Positions 25,161 through 34,285 of a stretch of 64,000 nt of DNA are shown here, piece by piece (the stretch's first letter is position 1; every line of letters starts with the position of its first letter). This DNA is from Pseudarthrobacter sulfonivorans (GTDB lineage: Bacteria > Actinomycetota > Actinomycetes > Actinomycetales > Micrococcaceae). Below the pieces are notes generated by a model that was given only the letters and a program-made list of their open reading frames with translations, was not told where the DNA came from and made no database searches. Where the stretch lies: assembly GCF_024391045.1 (NCBI RefSeq), contig NZ_JANFCZ010000022.1, positions 1 through 64,000 of the forward strand. The letters are read 5' to 3'. Both the position numbers and the translations under genes were made by a program.

Positions 25161-25267
25161 CCGGGGAACTATCCGCGGTCCGCACCCGTTAGGCTTGTAG
25201 CGGGCTCTGGGGGTTTTTTGTGCCCAACTAATACAGCATGACTGCGGAACGGTCAGGAGAGAGAAAT

Positions 25268-25300
25268 ATGGCTCGCGCCGCTTTAGGTTTTACTGCATGA
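25268..25300 (+). CDS. 10-codon leader ORF coupled to the reductase start
   Basis: An ORF encoding MARAALGFTA begins at 25,268 after a strong ribosome site (CAGGAGAGAG). Its TGA (25,298-25,300) overlaps the reductase ATG as ATGA. The reductase itself has no ribosome site, so its translation is most likely reached by ribosomes finishing the leader. The leader contains TTA, a rare leucine codon in GC-rich actinobacteria. Too short to recognise by homology; the evidence is geometry alone. Confidence 0.55.
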   Translation: MARAALGFTA

Positions 25301-26394
25301 TCCGGCTTCGACAGCTGGCCCAGGCGGCCTCCGTCTTGACCACACCTTTGGCGCCCGAAGACATTCTGGCGCTATTCAACCCTGTTTTCTCCGCGCGCCA
25401 GCTGCGCGGCGTGGTGACCCGCGTGGTCCAGGAAACGGCCCAGTCGGCCACCATCTTCTTCCGCCCGGGCCGCGGGTGGCATGCACACCTGGCCGGCCAA
25501 TGGGCACGCATCGGCGTCGAACTCAACGGCGTCCGCCACTGGCGCTCCTACTCGCTGAGCGCCCCCGCGGGCAAAGACCCCGCCATCACCGTCACCGACG
25601 TCGGTGCAGTTTCGGGCACCTTGGTGCGCACCACCAAACCAGGCGACGTCCTGTTCCTCGCCCCGCCGCAGGGTGACTTCATCCTCCCGGAGCACCCGCG
25701 GCCCCTGCTGATGGTTACCGCGGGAAGCGGTATCACTCCGGTGATGTCCATGATCCGCACGCTGGTCCCGCGACGCCCGGATGCCGACGTCGTGCTTGTC
25801 CACTCGGCCCGCACGCCCAGCGACAGCCTGTTCCACGAGGAACTCGCCGAACTGGCTGACCAGTTTCCCAACTTCCGGCTGGCCCACTGGTACACGGGCG
25901 AGCAGGGCAGGATGGACCTGACCACCACGGCAGAGCTGGACCAGATCTGCCCGGACTGGAAGGAACGCGCCGCGTACGCCTGCGGCCCGGACAGCTTCCT
26001 GGACGACGCCGAGGCGCTGTGGAGGCAGGCCGCGCTCACCACCGCTGCCCCCGGTTCGGACATCGCAGTGGCCGGAGACCCCGGCAACCTGATGATCGAA
26101 CGCTTCAACACCACTTTTGCCGGGGGTGTGGGGCACGACGGCGGCCTGGTCACCTTTGAGGCCTCCGACCGGGAAGTTGACGCCGACGGCGATACTCCGC
26201 TGCTCGACGTCGGCGAGGACGCCGGGGTGCTGATGCCCAGCGGCTGCCGGATGGGAATCTGCCACAGTTGCCTTACTCCGCTCCTGGCCGGACAGGTCCG
26301 TGATCTCCGCACCAACGAGATCCACGGCGAGCCCGGCCAACTGATCCAAACGTGTGTCTCGGCAGCCGCCGGACCCGTCAACCTCGAACTCTGA
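25297..26394 (+). CDS. Ferredoxin-reductase-type electron-transfer partner of fatty-acid desaturase
   Basis: 365 aa. The order is an FAD-binding domain (RSYSLSAP near 85-92, YSLS-type flavin motif), an NAD(P)H-binding domain (MVTAGSGITPVMSM near 139-152), and a C-terminal plant-type [2Fe-2S] domain (CRMGICHSCLTPL, then QTCVSA). This is the architecture of the Mycobacterium tuberculosis Rv3230c oxidoreductase that feeds the DesA3 desaturase. The desaturase gene follows after 13 bp. The start lacks its own ribosome site and overlaps a 10-codon leader ORF. Confidence 0.92.
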   Translation: MIRLRQLAQAASVLTTPLAPEDILALFNPVFSARQLRGVVTRVVQETAQSATIFFRPGRGWHAHLAGQWARIGVELNGVRHWRSYSLSAPAGKDPAITVTDVGAVSGTLVRTTKPGDVLFLAPPQGDFILPEHPRPLLMVTAGSGITPVMSMIRTLVPRRPDADVVLVHSARTPSDSLFHEELAELADQFPNFRLAHWYTGEQGRMDLTTTAELDQICPDWKERAAYACGPDSFLDDAEALWRQAALTTAAPGSDIAVAGDPGNLMIERFNTTFAGGVGHDGGLVTFEASDREVDADGDTPLLDVGEDAGVLMPSGCRMGICHSCLTPLLAGQVRDLRTNEIHGEPGQLIQTCVSAAAGPVNLEL

Positions 26395-26407
26395 GGAGCT
26401 TCACCGC

Positions 26408-27595
26408 ATGTCAGTAGTTTCAGAAGACAAGACAGTTTCAGAGCGCAAGACCATCCCGGTCGGGGCGTCAAGGACGCGCCCCGGCGCGTTGGCGGACTCC
26501 GGCAGCCCGTCGGTCCGCCCTCCCACCGCCGCGCACCTTTCGGACGAGCAGGTGGCTGAGCTGGGCCGGGAACTCGACGCGATCCGCGACGATATCCTCG
26601 CCAAGCGCGGCGCCTCCGACGCCGCCTATATCCGGCGCCTGATCAAGATCCAGCGCGGCCTGGAGATCTCAGGCCGCGCCGCACTCCTGGTCAGCAAGAA
26701 CAAGGCGGCCTGGGTTACCGGCACCACCCTGCTGAGCCTCGCCAAGATCCTCGAAAACATGGAGATCGGGCACAACGTCCTGCACGGCCAGTGGGACTGG
26801 ATGCGGGACCCGGACATCCACTCCACCACCTGGGAGTGGGACTTCGTCACGCCGTCGCGCTCGTGGCAGCACACCCACAATGACCTCCACCACCGCTGGA
26901 CCAACGTGGTGGGCAAGGACAACGACGTCGGGTACAACCTCCTGCGCATGGACGAGAGCCAGCCGTGGGTGCCCATGAACCTGGGCAACCCGGTGTACAA
27001 CGCCATCCTGGCGCCCCTCTTTGAGTGGGGCATCGCCATCTACGACCTCGAGCTCACCGAGTTCAAGGAGGGCAAGAAGTCCAAGGAAGCGCTGCTCAAA
27101 GACCTCAAGGCGCTGGGCAAAAAGGTGGTCACCCAGTTCACGAAGGACTACGCCGCCACGCCCGCCGTCGCCATGCTCACCGGATCCGGCAAGCAGGCGC
27201 TCTACGGCACCCTGACGGCGAATGCCGTCCGCAACGTCTGGGCACACGCCGTGATCTTCTGCGGCCACTTCCCCGAAGGTACGGACACCTTCAGTGAAGA
27301 GATGGTGGAAGGCGAAACCCGCGGCGACTGGTATGTGCGCCAGATGATCGGCTCCGCCAACATCTCCGGCTCCAAGTTCATGCACCTGATGACCGGCAAC
27401 CTGTCGCACCAGATCGAGCACCACCTCTTCCCGGACCTGCCGTCCAACCGGTATGCCGAGGTGGCGCCCCTGGTACGCGAAATCTGCCAGCGTTACGGCC
27501 TGAAGTACACCACGGGTCCGCTGCTGAAGCAGGTGGGATCCACCTGGGGCAAGATTTTCAGGCTGGCACTGCCGGGCAAGGCCGCAAAGGCCTAA
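26408..27595 (+). CDS. Membrane fatty-acid (acyl-CoA) desaturase, DesA3-like
   Basis: 395 aa from the ATG at 26,408, with GAGGAG upstream. Three histidine boxes are present: HNVLHGQ (about 121-125), HTHNDLHH (about 157-164) and HQIEHH near residue 337. These bind the di-iron centre of integral membrane desaturases. It probably puts a cis double bond into stearoyl- or palmitoyl-type chains for membrane fluidity, with electrons from the adjacent reductase. Two hydrophobic segments lie between the boxes. A very strong hairpin ends the transcript. Confidence 0.92.
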   Translation: MSVVSEDKTVSERKTIPVGASRTRPGALADSGSPSVRPPTAAHLSDEQVAELGRELDAIRDDILAKRGASDAAYIRRLIKIQRGLEISGRAALLVSKNKAAWVTGTTLLSLAKILENMEIGHNVLHGQWDWMRDPDIHSTTWEWDFVTPSRSWQHTHNDLHHRWTNVVGKDNDVGYNLLRMDESQPWVPMNLGNPVYNAILAPLFEWGIAIYDLELTEFKEGKKSKEALLKDLKALGKKVVTQFTKDYAATPAVAMLTGSGKQALYGTLTANAVRNVWAHAVIFCGHFPEGTDTFSEEMVEGETRGDWYVRQMIGSANISGSKFMHLMTGNLSHQIEHHLFPDLPSNRYAEVAPLVREICQRYGLKYTTGPLLKQVGSTWGKIFRLALPGKAAKA

Positions 27596-27611
27596 CGCAA
27601 GGCAGCAAAAC

Positions 27612-27675
27612 AAAGACAAAACAGTGGAGGGGCCGGGCGATTCACATCGCCCGGCCCCTCCACTGTTTTGTCTTT
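27612..27675. terminator. Perfect 29-bp hairpin, bidirectional terminator
   Basis: The arms 27,612-27,640 and 27,647-27,675 are perfect inverted complements around a 6-nt loop. The A-rich start and T-rich end (TGTTTTGTCTTT) make it function in both directions. It separates the desaturase from the convergent cstR-like gene. A 29-bp perfect stem is far longer than typical actinobacterial terminators. Confidence 0.9.
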
Positions 27676-27738
27676 ACTGTTTGTCTTTAATGCGCTGAGT
27701 TTTTAGGCGTCCACGGGCGCGGCCGCGCCCGGAGCCGG

Positions 27739-27996
27739 CTAGGCGAGGGAAAGGAAGAGCTTCTCCAACTCTTTCCGGTCCATGGTGGTGTCTTCGCGGA
27801 CGATGCACTGTTCCAGGCCGCTGGCAATGATGGCGAATCCGGCGCGGTCCAGCGCCTTTGACACGGCGGCAAGCTGCGTGACGATGTCCTTACAGTCCCG
27901 GCCCTCCTCCAGCATGCGGGTGACGGCGGCGAGTTGGCCTTGGGCCCGCTTGAGGCGGTTGACCACGGGTGTCAGTTCAGTCGAATCAAGTTGCAT
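27739..27996 (-). CDS. cstR: CsoR/CstR-family repressor, probable persulfide sensor
   Basis: 85 aa, all-helical, of the CsoR/RcnR family. Cys35 (RDCKDIV) and Cys64 (LEQCIV) are present. The residue four before the second Cys, which is the copper-binding His in CsoR proteins, is Gly60 here. Two cysteines without that His is the pattern of CstR, which forms di- or trisulfides with persulfides and then releases DNA. Divergent rhodanese, TauE and persulfide dioxygenase genes agree. Three candidate operators lie in the shared promoter (28,031-28,089), so it probably represses that operon. Confidence 0.87.
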   Translation of the reverse strand: MQLDSTELTPVVNRLKRAQGQLAAVTRMLEEGRDCKDIVTQLAAVSKALDRAGFAIIASGLEQCIVREDTTMDRKELEKLFLSLA

Positions 27997-28030
27997 GGGG
28001 TCTCCAATGGTCGTGTTCCTGACTCCACAA

Positions 28031-28089
28031 TATACCCCACCGGGTGTTTTGACTACCCCCGGGGGTATCTGTAATACTCGGTGGGGTAT
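28031..28089. promoter_or_regulatory. Three CsoR/CstR-type operator dyads in the divergent promoter
   Basis: Site 1 at 28,031-28,047 reads TATACCCCACCGGGTGT. Site 2 at 28,054-28,067 is the perfect palindrome TACCCCCGGGGGTA. Site 3 at 28,074-28,089 reads ATACTCGGTGGGGTAT. They match the G/C-tract-flanked-by-TA form of CsoR-family operators. Three sites in 60 bp between the repressor and the rhodanese gene suggest cooperative control of both directions. Confidence 0.75.
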
Positions 28090-28115
28090 CCACCGATCCC
28101 GATGAAAGGCCCCCT

Positions 28116-28733
28116 ATGACATCCCCTTCCGCCACAGCAGCTGTCACCGTCCTCGGCCCGGAAGCTCTCCGCAGCTGGATCGTCGAGCACCAGGACCTGG
28201 TTGTGATCGACGTCCGCTCCGCAGCTGAATTCGACGCCATGCATATCCGCGGTTCCTACAACGTGCCGCTGCCTCTGCTGTCCGAACACACCGATGAGCT
28301 TGCCTCGCGACTGGGCAGCCGCGTGGTGCTCGTGTGCCAGTCCGGAGCCCGCGCCGAGCAGGCGCGCCAGCGCCTCGGTGCATCGGGGATTGAAGGTGCT
28401 TACGTCCTGACGGGCGGTGTGCCCGGGTTTGCGGCGGCCGGGGGCGACGTCGTCAAGGGGAAGGGCCGCTGGGACCTTGAGCGCCAGGTCCGCCTTGCCG
28501 CCGGGTCCTTGGTGGTTCTGGGCCTGGCCGGAGGGAAATTCGTTTCGCCGAAGGTCCGGACGCTCGCCGGCGTGATCGGCGCCGGCCTGACCTTCTCCGC
28601 TGCCACCAACACCTGCGCCATGGGCAAGGCCATCTCGGCCATGCCGTGGAATAAGGCCGCCCAGGAGCCCACCCGGGAAAGTGCCATCTTGGCGCTGCCG
28701 GTTTCCGAGGCCAAGCCGGCCCCGGCAGCATGA
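28116..28733 (+). CDS. Rhodanese-DUF2892 membrane-anchored sulfurtransferase
   Basis: 205 aa. An N-terminal rhodanese domain has active Cys74 in LVCQSGARA. From about 125 a DUF2892 domain follows with two hydrophobic helices (LAAGSLVVLGLAGGKF, LAGVIGAGLTFSAATNTCAM). It likely accepts sulfane sulfur at the membrane face. Its gene overlaps the TauE exporter by 4 bp (ATGA), and it is first in the operon behind the CstR operators. Confidence 0.92.
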   Translation: MTSPSATAAVTVLGPEALRSWIVEHQDLVVIDVRSAAEFDAMHIRGSYNVPLPLLSEHTDELASRLGSRVVLVCQSGARAEQARQRLGASGIEGAYVLTGGVPGFAAAGGDVVKGKGRWDLERQVRLAAGSLVVLGLAGGKFVSPKVRTLAGVIGAGLTFSAATNTCAMGKAISAMPWNKAAQEPTRESAILALPVSEAKPAPAA

Positions 28734-29488
28734 TCGCGGCGCTGTCGCTGGGGCTCCTGGCCGGGGCGGTGCTTGGTGTGGTGGGCGGCGGCGGTTCGAT
28801 CATCGCCGTTCCCGCGTTGGTCTATGGCGTAGGCATGAGACCGGCGGCAGCCATTCCCACGTCCCTCCTGGTGGTGGGAACCTCGTCCCTGGTGGCCCTG
28901 TTCCCGCGCCTCCGCGAAGGGATCAACTGGCCCGTGGTCCTGATCGTCGGAGCCGCCGGAATTCCGGCGGCCTGGGGCGGGGCGGCGGTGGGAAGGCTGC
29001 TGGACCCCAACATCCTGATGCTCGCGTTCGCCGTCATTATGGTGGCCGCGGGGATCCGGATGCTGATGCGGACCACCGAAACCGAAGGATCGTGCAGCAT
29101 CGGCCCCACGAGGGCCTTTCGCTCCTGCGCTCCCAAAGCTGTGGGGGTGGGGCTCCTGGTCGGCTTCCTTACGGGGCTGCTGGGCGTCGGCGGGGGCTTC
29201 CTGATCACCCCGGCCCTCACGTTGTTCCTGGGCCTGCGCATGAAACAGGCTGTTGGGTCCTCTTTGGCCATTATTGTCATCAACTCGGCGGCGGGCTTCA
29301 GTGCGCATGCCGCTGGATTCACCATTGACTGGCCCGTTGTCCTCAGCTTCGCGGTCCCCGCGATCCTGGGATCACTTGTGGCGGCGCGGCTGGCCCGCCG
29401 CCTTAAGGAAAAGCACATCCGTGTGTCGTTCGCGATGCTCATCTTTGCGGTTGCCGCCTGGGTCACGGCAACCACCGTTACCGCCTGA
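28730..29488 (+). CDS. TauE/SafE-family anion exporter
   Basis: 252 aa, about seven or eight transmembrane helices in two homologous halves. The glycine-rich family motifs GVVGGGGSIIAVPALV (start) and GLLGVGGGFLITPALT (middle) are visible. In cst operons such proteins export sulfite or thiosulfate made by persulfide oxidation. ATGA overlap with the upstream rhodanese gene implies coupled translation. Ion specificity is inferred from context. Confidence 0.92.
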   Translation: MIAALSLGLLAGAVLGVVGGGGSIIAVPALVYGVGMRPAAAIPTSLLVVGTSSLVALFPRLREGINWPVVLIVGAAGIPAAWGGAAVGRLLDPNILMLAFAVIMVAAGIRMLMRTTETEGSCSIGPTRAFRSCAPKAVGVGLLVGFLTGLLGVGGGFLITPALTLFLGLRMKQAVGSSLAIIVINSAAGFSAHAAGFTIDWPVVLSFAVPAILGSLVAARLARRLKEKHIRVSFAMLIFAVAAWVTATTVTA

Positions 29489-29558
29489 CGGCAAGCACTC
29501 TTGCTGCCTGACGGCAACCCCAAACACTTCACACCCCAAACGCCTGAAAGAGAAGACC

Positions 29559-29855
29559 ATGGCTGAAACCACCGTTACCGAAACCGACCGCCGCCGTTCC
29601 ACGGCCACGATCCTCGACGTCCGGGAGGACTTCGAGGTCGCCGAGGGCATGATCCCAGGGGCCCTGCACATCCCCATGGGTCAGCTGCAGAGCCGCCTCG
29701 GCGAGCTGGACCCGAAAGTACCCGTCATTGCCGTCTGCCGCAGCGGCAACCGCAGCGCCGCCGTCGCCGACGCCCTTAACGGGGCAGGCTACACCGCGGA
29801 CACCATGGCCGGCGGCATGACCGCCTGGACCCGTGCCGGCCTGCCCACTACCTGA
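29559..29855 (+). CDS. Single-domain rhodanese
   Basis: 98 aa, a minimal rhodanese domain. The active loop is CRSGNRSAA with Cys60. The start is the ATG preceded by AAAGAGAAGACC; longer in-frame extension upstream would run into the exporter gene. It transfers sulfane sulfur between low-molecular or protein thiols and fits the detoxification operon. Confidence 0.93.
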   Translation: MAETTVTETDRRRSTATILDVREDFEVAEGMIPGALHIPMGQLQSRLGELDPKVPVIAVCRSGNRSAAVADALNGAGYTADTMAGGMTAWTRAGLPTT

Positions 29856-29920
29856 TCTCCCACCCCCGCAGCAGCGGCGCAAACTGCGCCAAAAATTAGC
29901 GGCACATCCAGCATTGCAAG

Positions 29921-29936
29921 ATACCCCCTGGGGTAT
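29921..29936. promoter_or_regulatory. CsoR/CstR-type operator before the persulfide dioxygenase gene
   Basis: ATACCCCCTGGGGTAT is a 16-bp dyad with a single central mismatch, the same form as the sites at 28,031-28,089. It is 54 bp before the CstB-like start, so this gene probably has its own CstR-controlled promoter besides read-through from the upstream genes. Confidence 0.75.
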
Positions 29937-29990
29937 GTAATATTGAATTCAGAACAACCTCCCAATCCCCTTTCCCGAAGGAGCGCACCA

Positions 29991-31403
29991 ATGCTTATCG
30001 AGCGTATTTACGACGAAGATCTCGCCCAGGCCAGCTACCTGATCGGCTGCCAGGCCAAGGGTGAAGCGATCGTGGTGGACGGCCGCCGCGACATCGCGGT
30101 GTACCAGGAGTTGGCTGAGAAGAACGGCATGAAGATCGTGGCGGTCACCGAGACCCATATTCATGCGGACTATCTCTCCGGTACCCGGGAGCTGGCTGCC
30201 GCTACGGGCGCCACGGTCTACGTTTCGGGCGAGGGCGGGCCGGACTGGCAGTACGGGTTCGAGGGCGAGCGGCTGTACGACGGCGACGCCATCACCCTGG
30301 GCAACATCAGCATCAAGGCCGTCCACACGCCCGGGCACACCCCGGAACACCTGTCCTTCCTGGTCACGGACGGCGCGTTCAGCGACCAGCCCGGGTACCT
30401 GCTCTCCGGTGACTTTGTCTTCTCCGGTGACCTGGGCCGGCCGGACCTGCTGGATGAGGCAGCCGGCGGCGTGGACACCCGCTTCGTGGGCGCCAAGCAG
30501 CTCTTCGCGAGCCTGCGGGACAAGTTCCTCACCCTGCCGGACTACGTCCAGGTCCACCCCGCGCACGGGGCCGGCAGCGCCTGCGGCAAGGCCCTCGGGG
30601 CTATCCCGTCCTCCACGGTGGGTTACGAGCGCCTCTACGCCTGGTGGGGCCCCTACCTGGCCGCCAACGATGAGCAGGGCTTCATCGATGAGCTCCTCGA
30701 CGGCCAGCCCGACGCCCACGCCTACTTCGGCCGGATGAAGCGCGAAAACCGTGAAGGCCCGGCCGTCATGGGCGGACGTGCCCCACTGGCGGAACTGGAC
30801 ACGGAGACCGTTGCCGCAGGCCTGGCCCAGGACACCCTCACCTTCATCGACACCCGGTCCAACGCCCAGGTCCACGAGGGTACCGTGACCCGGTCGCTGA
30901 ACGTTCCGGCCGGCAAGTCCGTGGCCAGCTACGGCGCCTGGGTGGTGAACCCCGAGACGGACAAGAACCCGCTGGTGCTCCTGGCCAAGGACCAGGAGCA
31001 GGCCCAGGACATGCGGGACCACCTGGTCCGGGTCGGCATCGACAACGTGGCCGGCTACCTCACGAGCATCGACGGGCTGCCCACCTTCACCCCCAAGCTG
31101 ATCCAGCCGGCCGAACTCGAAGGTTTCGACGCCGCCATGGTCCTGGATGTCCGCAACAAGACCGAGTACCAGGCCGGGCACGTCCCGGGCTCGTACCAGC
31201 TCAGCGGCGGCCGCCTCATGTGGCACCTCGATGAACTGCCCGCCGGCGGCACCATCGTGTCCTACTGCCAGTCGGGCGTACGGAACTCCGTAGCCGCCAG
31301 CGCCCTGCGCCGCGCCGGGTATGACGTCGTCGAACTCGACGGCAGCTACGCCGCCTGGAACTCCTGGCAGCAGACGCGGCAGAACGCTGCCGCAGCGAAG
31401 TAA
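29991..31403 (+). CDS. CstB-like persulfide dioxygenase-rhodanese fusion
   Basis: 470 aa, starting after GAAGGAG. The N-terminal MBL domain has THIHADYLSG (residues about 50-60), then HTPGHTPEH and HPAHGAGS for non-haem iron. Next is a degraded rhodanese (residues about 265-360) with LLAKDQEQ where the active Cys would be. Last is a functional rhodanese with Cys426 in YCQSGVRN. The MBL-pseudo-rhodanese-rhodanese order is that of CstB, which oxidises persulfides to thiosulfate. It should remove reactive sulfur together with the other rhodaneses and the exporter. Confidence 0.92.
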   Translation: MLIERIYDEDLAQASYLIGCQAKGEAIVVDGRRDIAVYQELAEKNGMKIVAVTETHIHADYLSGTRELAAATGATVYVSGEGGPDWQYGFEGERLYDGDAITLGNISIKAVHTPGHTPEHLSFLVTDGAFSDQPGYLLSGDFVFSGDLGRPDLLDEAAGGVDTRFVGAKQLFASLRDKFLTLPDYVQVHPAHGAGSACGKALGAIPSSTVGYERLYAWWGPYLAANDEQGFIDELLDGQPDAHAYFGRMKRENREGPAVMGGRAPLAELDTETVAAGLAQDTLTFIDTRSNAQVHEGTVTRSLNVPAGKSVASYGAWVVNPETDKNPLVLLAKDQEQAQDMRDHLVRVGIDNVAGYLTSIDGLPTFTPKLIQPAELEGFDAAMVLDVRNKTEYQAGHVPGSYQLSGGRLMWHLDELPAGGTIVSYCQSGVRNSVAASALRRAGYDVVELDGSYAAWNSWQQTRQNAAAAK

Positions 31404-31414
31404 CCCCGATGACC

Positions 31415-31444
31415 GCCCGGGTAGGTCCCCCCTCCCACCCGGGC
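31415..31444 (+). terminator. Hairpin after the persulfide dioxygenase gene
   Basis: GCCCGGGT (31,415-31,422) pairs perfectly with ACCCGGGC (31,437-31,444) around a 14-nt loop. It lies between the CstB-like gene and the MFS gene. No T run follows, so it may only reduce read-through. Confidence 0.45.
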
Positions 31445-31505
31445 ACCCGGCCCGGGCGTGCCCCCGCACGTCCGGGCCACCTTACGCCTGAAGAAAGAAG
31501 CAGGA

Positions 31506-32786
31506 ATGCGGTCCCATCCCTTCGCCTCCGGTACTTCCGGTTCAACCGCAGTTGTACTGGGCCTGCGGCAGAACCTCGCCCAATTCATGCTGCTGGTTGC
31601 CGTCAACGCCCTGGTGGGCGGCACCCTGGGCCAGGAACGCACCGTCCTGCCGCTGCTGGCCTCCCAAACATTCCATCTGGACCTGTACACGGGCGCGCTG
31701 ACGTACATTCTCGCGTTCGGTCTGTCCAAAGCCGCCACCAACTACTTCGCCGGCACCCTCTCGGACCGGTACGGCCGGAAACCCGTCCTGGTGGCCGGCT
31801 GGCTGGCGGCGGTGCCGGTCCCGTTCATGCTCATCTTCGGGCCCTCGTGGGGCTGGATCGTTGCAGCCAACGTGGTCCTTGGCATCAGCCAGGGCCTGAC
31901 CTGGTCCACCACCGTCATGATGAAGATGGACCTCGTCGGGCCCGAGCGCAGGGGCCTCGCCATGGGCCTGAACGAGGCCGCGGGCTACCTTGGCGTGGCT
32001 GGCACGGCATTGGCGACCGGCTACATTGCGTCCACGTACGGGCTGCGGCCGGGCCCGTTCCTTCTGGGCGCAGCGTTTATCGCCGTGGGACTCGGGCTGT
32101 CAGTGCTGACTGTCCGCGAAACACACCACCACGCCCGCGCGGAGGCCACCAGCCACGTCCCGGTGCACAGTGGAACCCGCGCAGGCCTGAGCAGCCGTGA
32201 GGTCTTCACCCTGACAAGCTTCCGCGACCGCTCGCTGTCCTCCGTGAGCCAGGCCGGCATGGTGAACAACCTCAACGACGGGCTGGCGTGGGGCCTGTTC
32301 CCGGTGCTGTTCGCCACCGCGGGCCTCAGCCTTGAACGCATCGGCATCCTCGCCGCCGTCTATCCGGCCGTCTGGGGCGCGGGGCAGCTGATCACCGGTG
32401 CGCTCTCGGACCGGATCGGCCGCAAGCCGCTGATCGTCGCCGGCATGATCGTCCAGGCCGCAGCGCTGGCCATGGTGGCCGTCGGCGAGGACTTTGGAAT
32501 CTGGCTCGCGGCGGTCATCCTCCTCGGCGCCGGCACAGCCATGGTCTACCCCACCCTGCTCGCGGCAATCGGCGACGTGGCCCACCCACACTGGCGGGCA
32601 CGCTCCGTGGGCATCTACCGGTTGTGGCGCGATGGCGGGTTCGCCGTCGGCGCGCTCCTCTCCGGACTCATCGCCGATGCTTATGGCATCCCCGCAGCCG
32701 TGGGCGCCGTCGCCGCCCTGACGGCGGCGTCCGGCGTCCTCGTGGCCGTGCGAATGCGGAGGGCGGACCACATCTCCGCTGGATGA
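31506..32786 (+). CDS. Major facilitator superfamily transporter
   Basis: 426 aa from the ATG at 31,506. Twelve hydrophobic helices and two MFS signatures, SDRYGRKPVLVAGW near residue 88 and SDRIGRKPLIVAG near 303. Its placement behind the sulfur genes suggests a role in the same response, perhaps export of a sulfur compound or of a toxic metal, but the family does not allow a substrate call. Confidence 0.88.
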   Translation: MRSHPFASGTSGSTAVVLGLRQNLAQFMLLVAVNALVGGTLGQERTVLPLLASQTFHLDLYTGALTYILAFGLSKAATNYFAGTLSDRYGRKPVLVAGWLAAVPVPFMLIFGPSWGWIVAANVVLGISQGLTWSTTVMMKMDLVGPERRGLAMGLNEAAGYLGVAGTALATGYIASTYGLRPGPFLLGAAFIAVGLGLSVLTVRETHHHARAEATSHVPVHSGTRAGLSSREVFTLTSFRDRSLSSVSQAGMVNNLNDGLAWGLFPVLFATAGLSLERIGILAAVYPAVWGAGQLITGALSDRIGRKPLIVAGMIVQAAALAMVAVGEDFGIWLAAVILLGAGTAMVYPTLLAAIGDVAHPHWRARSVGIYRLWRDGGFAVGALLSGLIADAYGIPAAVGAVAALTAASGVLVAVRMRRADHISAG

Positions 32787-32801
32787 GCGCCCTTTACCCG
32801 T

Positions 32802-33665
<864 letters not shown>

Positions 33666-33774
33666 TCAGGTTCAGGGCCTAAGGCGCACAGCGGCGCCCG
33701 GCATTTCCTACTCTAGGCAACGCCCGGGACGGCTCCAAGGAGCTGACTCCAAGGACCGCCTAACCGGGACCCGC

Positions 33775-33972
33775 CTATTTGGACGGCTGGGGCAGTTCGC
33801 AGGAAATCTTGGGATTAACGCCCATGTAGTTGAGGGGACCGGCGACGATGGTCACGGCCACCGTGCCCGCCTGGGCGCAGTTCTCCGGTGCGCTGCCAAA
33901 GTAGCCGCGCTGCCAGGCGGCGATTCCGCCGATGATCAGCCAGATGACAATCAGTGCTCCGAGAAACTTCAT
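33775..33972 (-). CDS. Small single-span membrane or secreted protein
   Basis: 65 aa. An N-terminal hydrophobic segment (LGALIVIWLIIGGIAAW) is followed by a short domain with two cysteines (ENCAQAG and ISCELPQ). A clear ribosome site GGAGGAC lies before the ATG. The family is unknown; a membrane-tethered extracytoplasmic disulfide protein is the best reading. Confidence 0.75.
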   Translation of the reverse strand: MKFLGALIVIWLIIGGIAAWQRGYFGSAPENCAQAGTVAVTIVAGPLNYMGVNPKISCELPQPSK

Positions 33973-34060
33973 GGTGTCCTCCCATGGCAGTGGCCGTCTG
34001 TGCGTTCAAGTATGCGCCGTCAACCGACGTGGAGTCAGCACCGCCCCACCCCATACCCCC

Positions 34061-34195
34061 GACGCTCTCTCACTTATCGCCGGAAAATCCCCATCGCTGT
34101 CTCACTTTCTTGAGGATAGTGAGAGGGCGTTTGGGGAAAACCGGCAATAAGTGAGAGAGCGTCTGGGAAAAACCGGCAATAAGTGAGAGGGCGTC
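34061..34195. repeat. REP-like cluster of GTGAGAG repeats
   Basis: The 23-mer with core ATAAGTGAGAG(A/G)GCGTC occurs at 34,141-34,163 and 34,173-34,195 on the plus strand, with an inverted copy at 34,061-34,083. Degenerate partial copies occur at 34,095-34,106 and 34,113-34,131. Direct and inverted copies can fold into long hairpins. The 312-bp gap between the small membrane protein and the lytic transglycosylase gene (33,973-34,285) consists mainly of this repeat and holds no gene. Confidence 0.8.
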
Positions 34196-34285
34196 TGAGT
34201 GGGCGCTCGTTGGGGCAGGGCCAGGGGCCGGTGTCCAGCAGCGGCAGTTCCTCCCTAACGGACTTCGATCGCTAGGATCAATCCC

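Noticed and set aside
29483..29517. Direct repeat GCCTGACGGCAA (twice) between the exporter and small rhodanese genes
   Set aside because: Real but short (12 bp), partly overlapping the stop codon; no function suggested.
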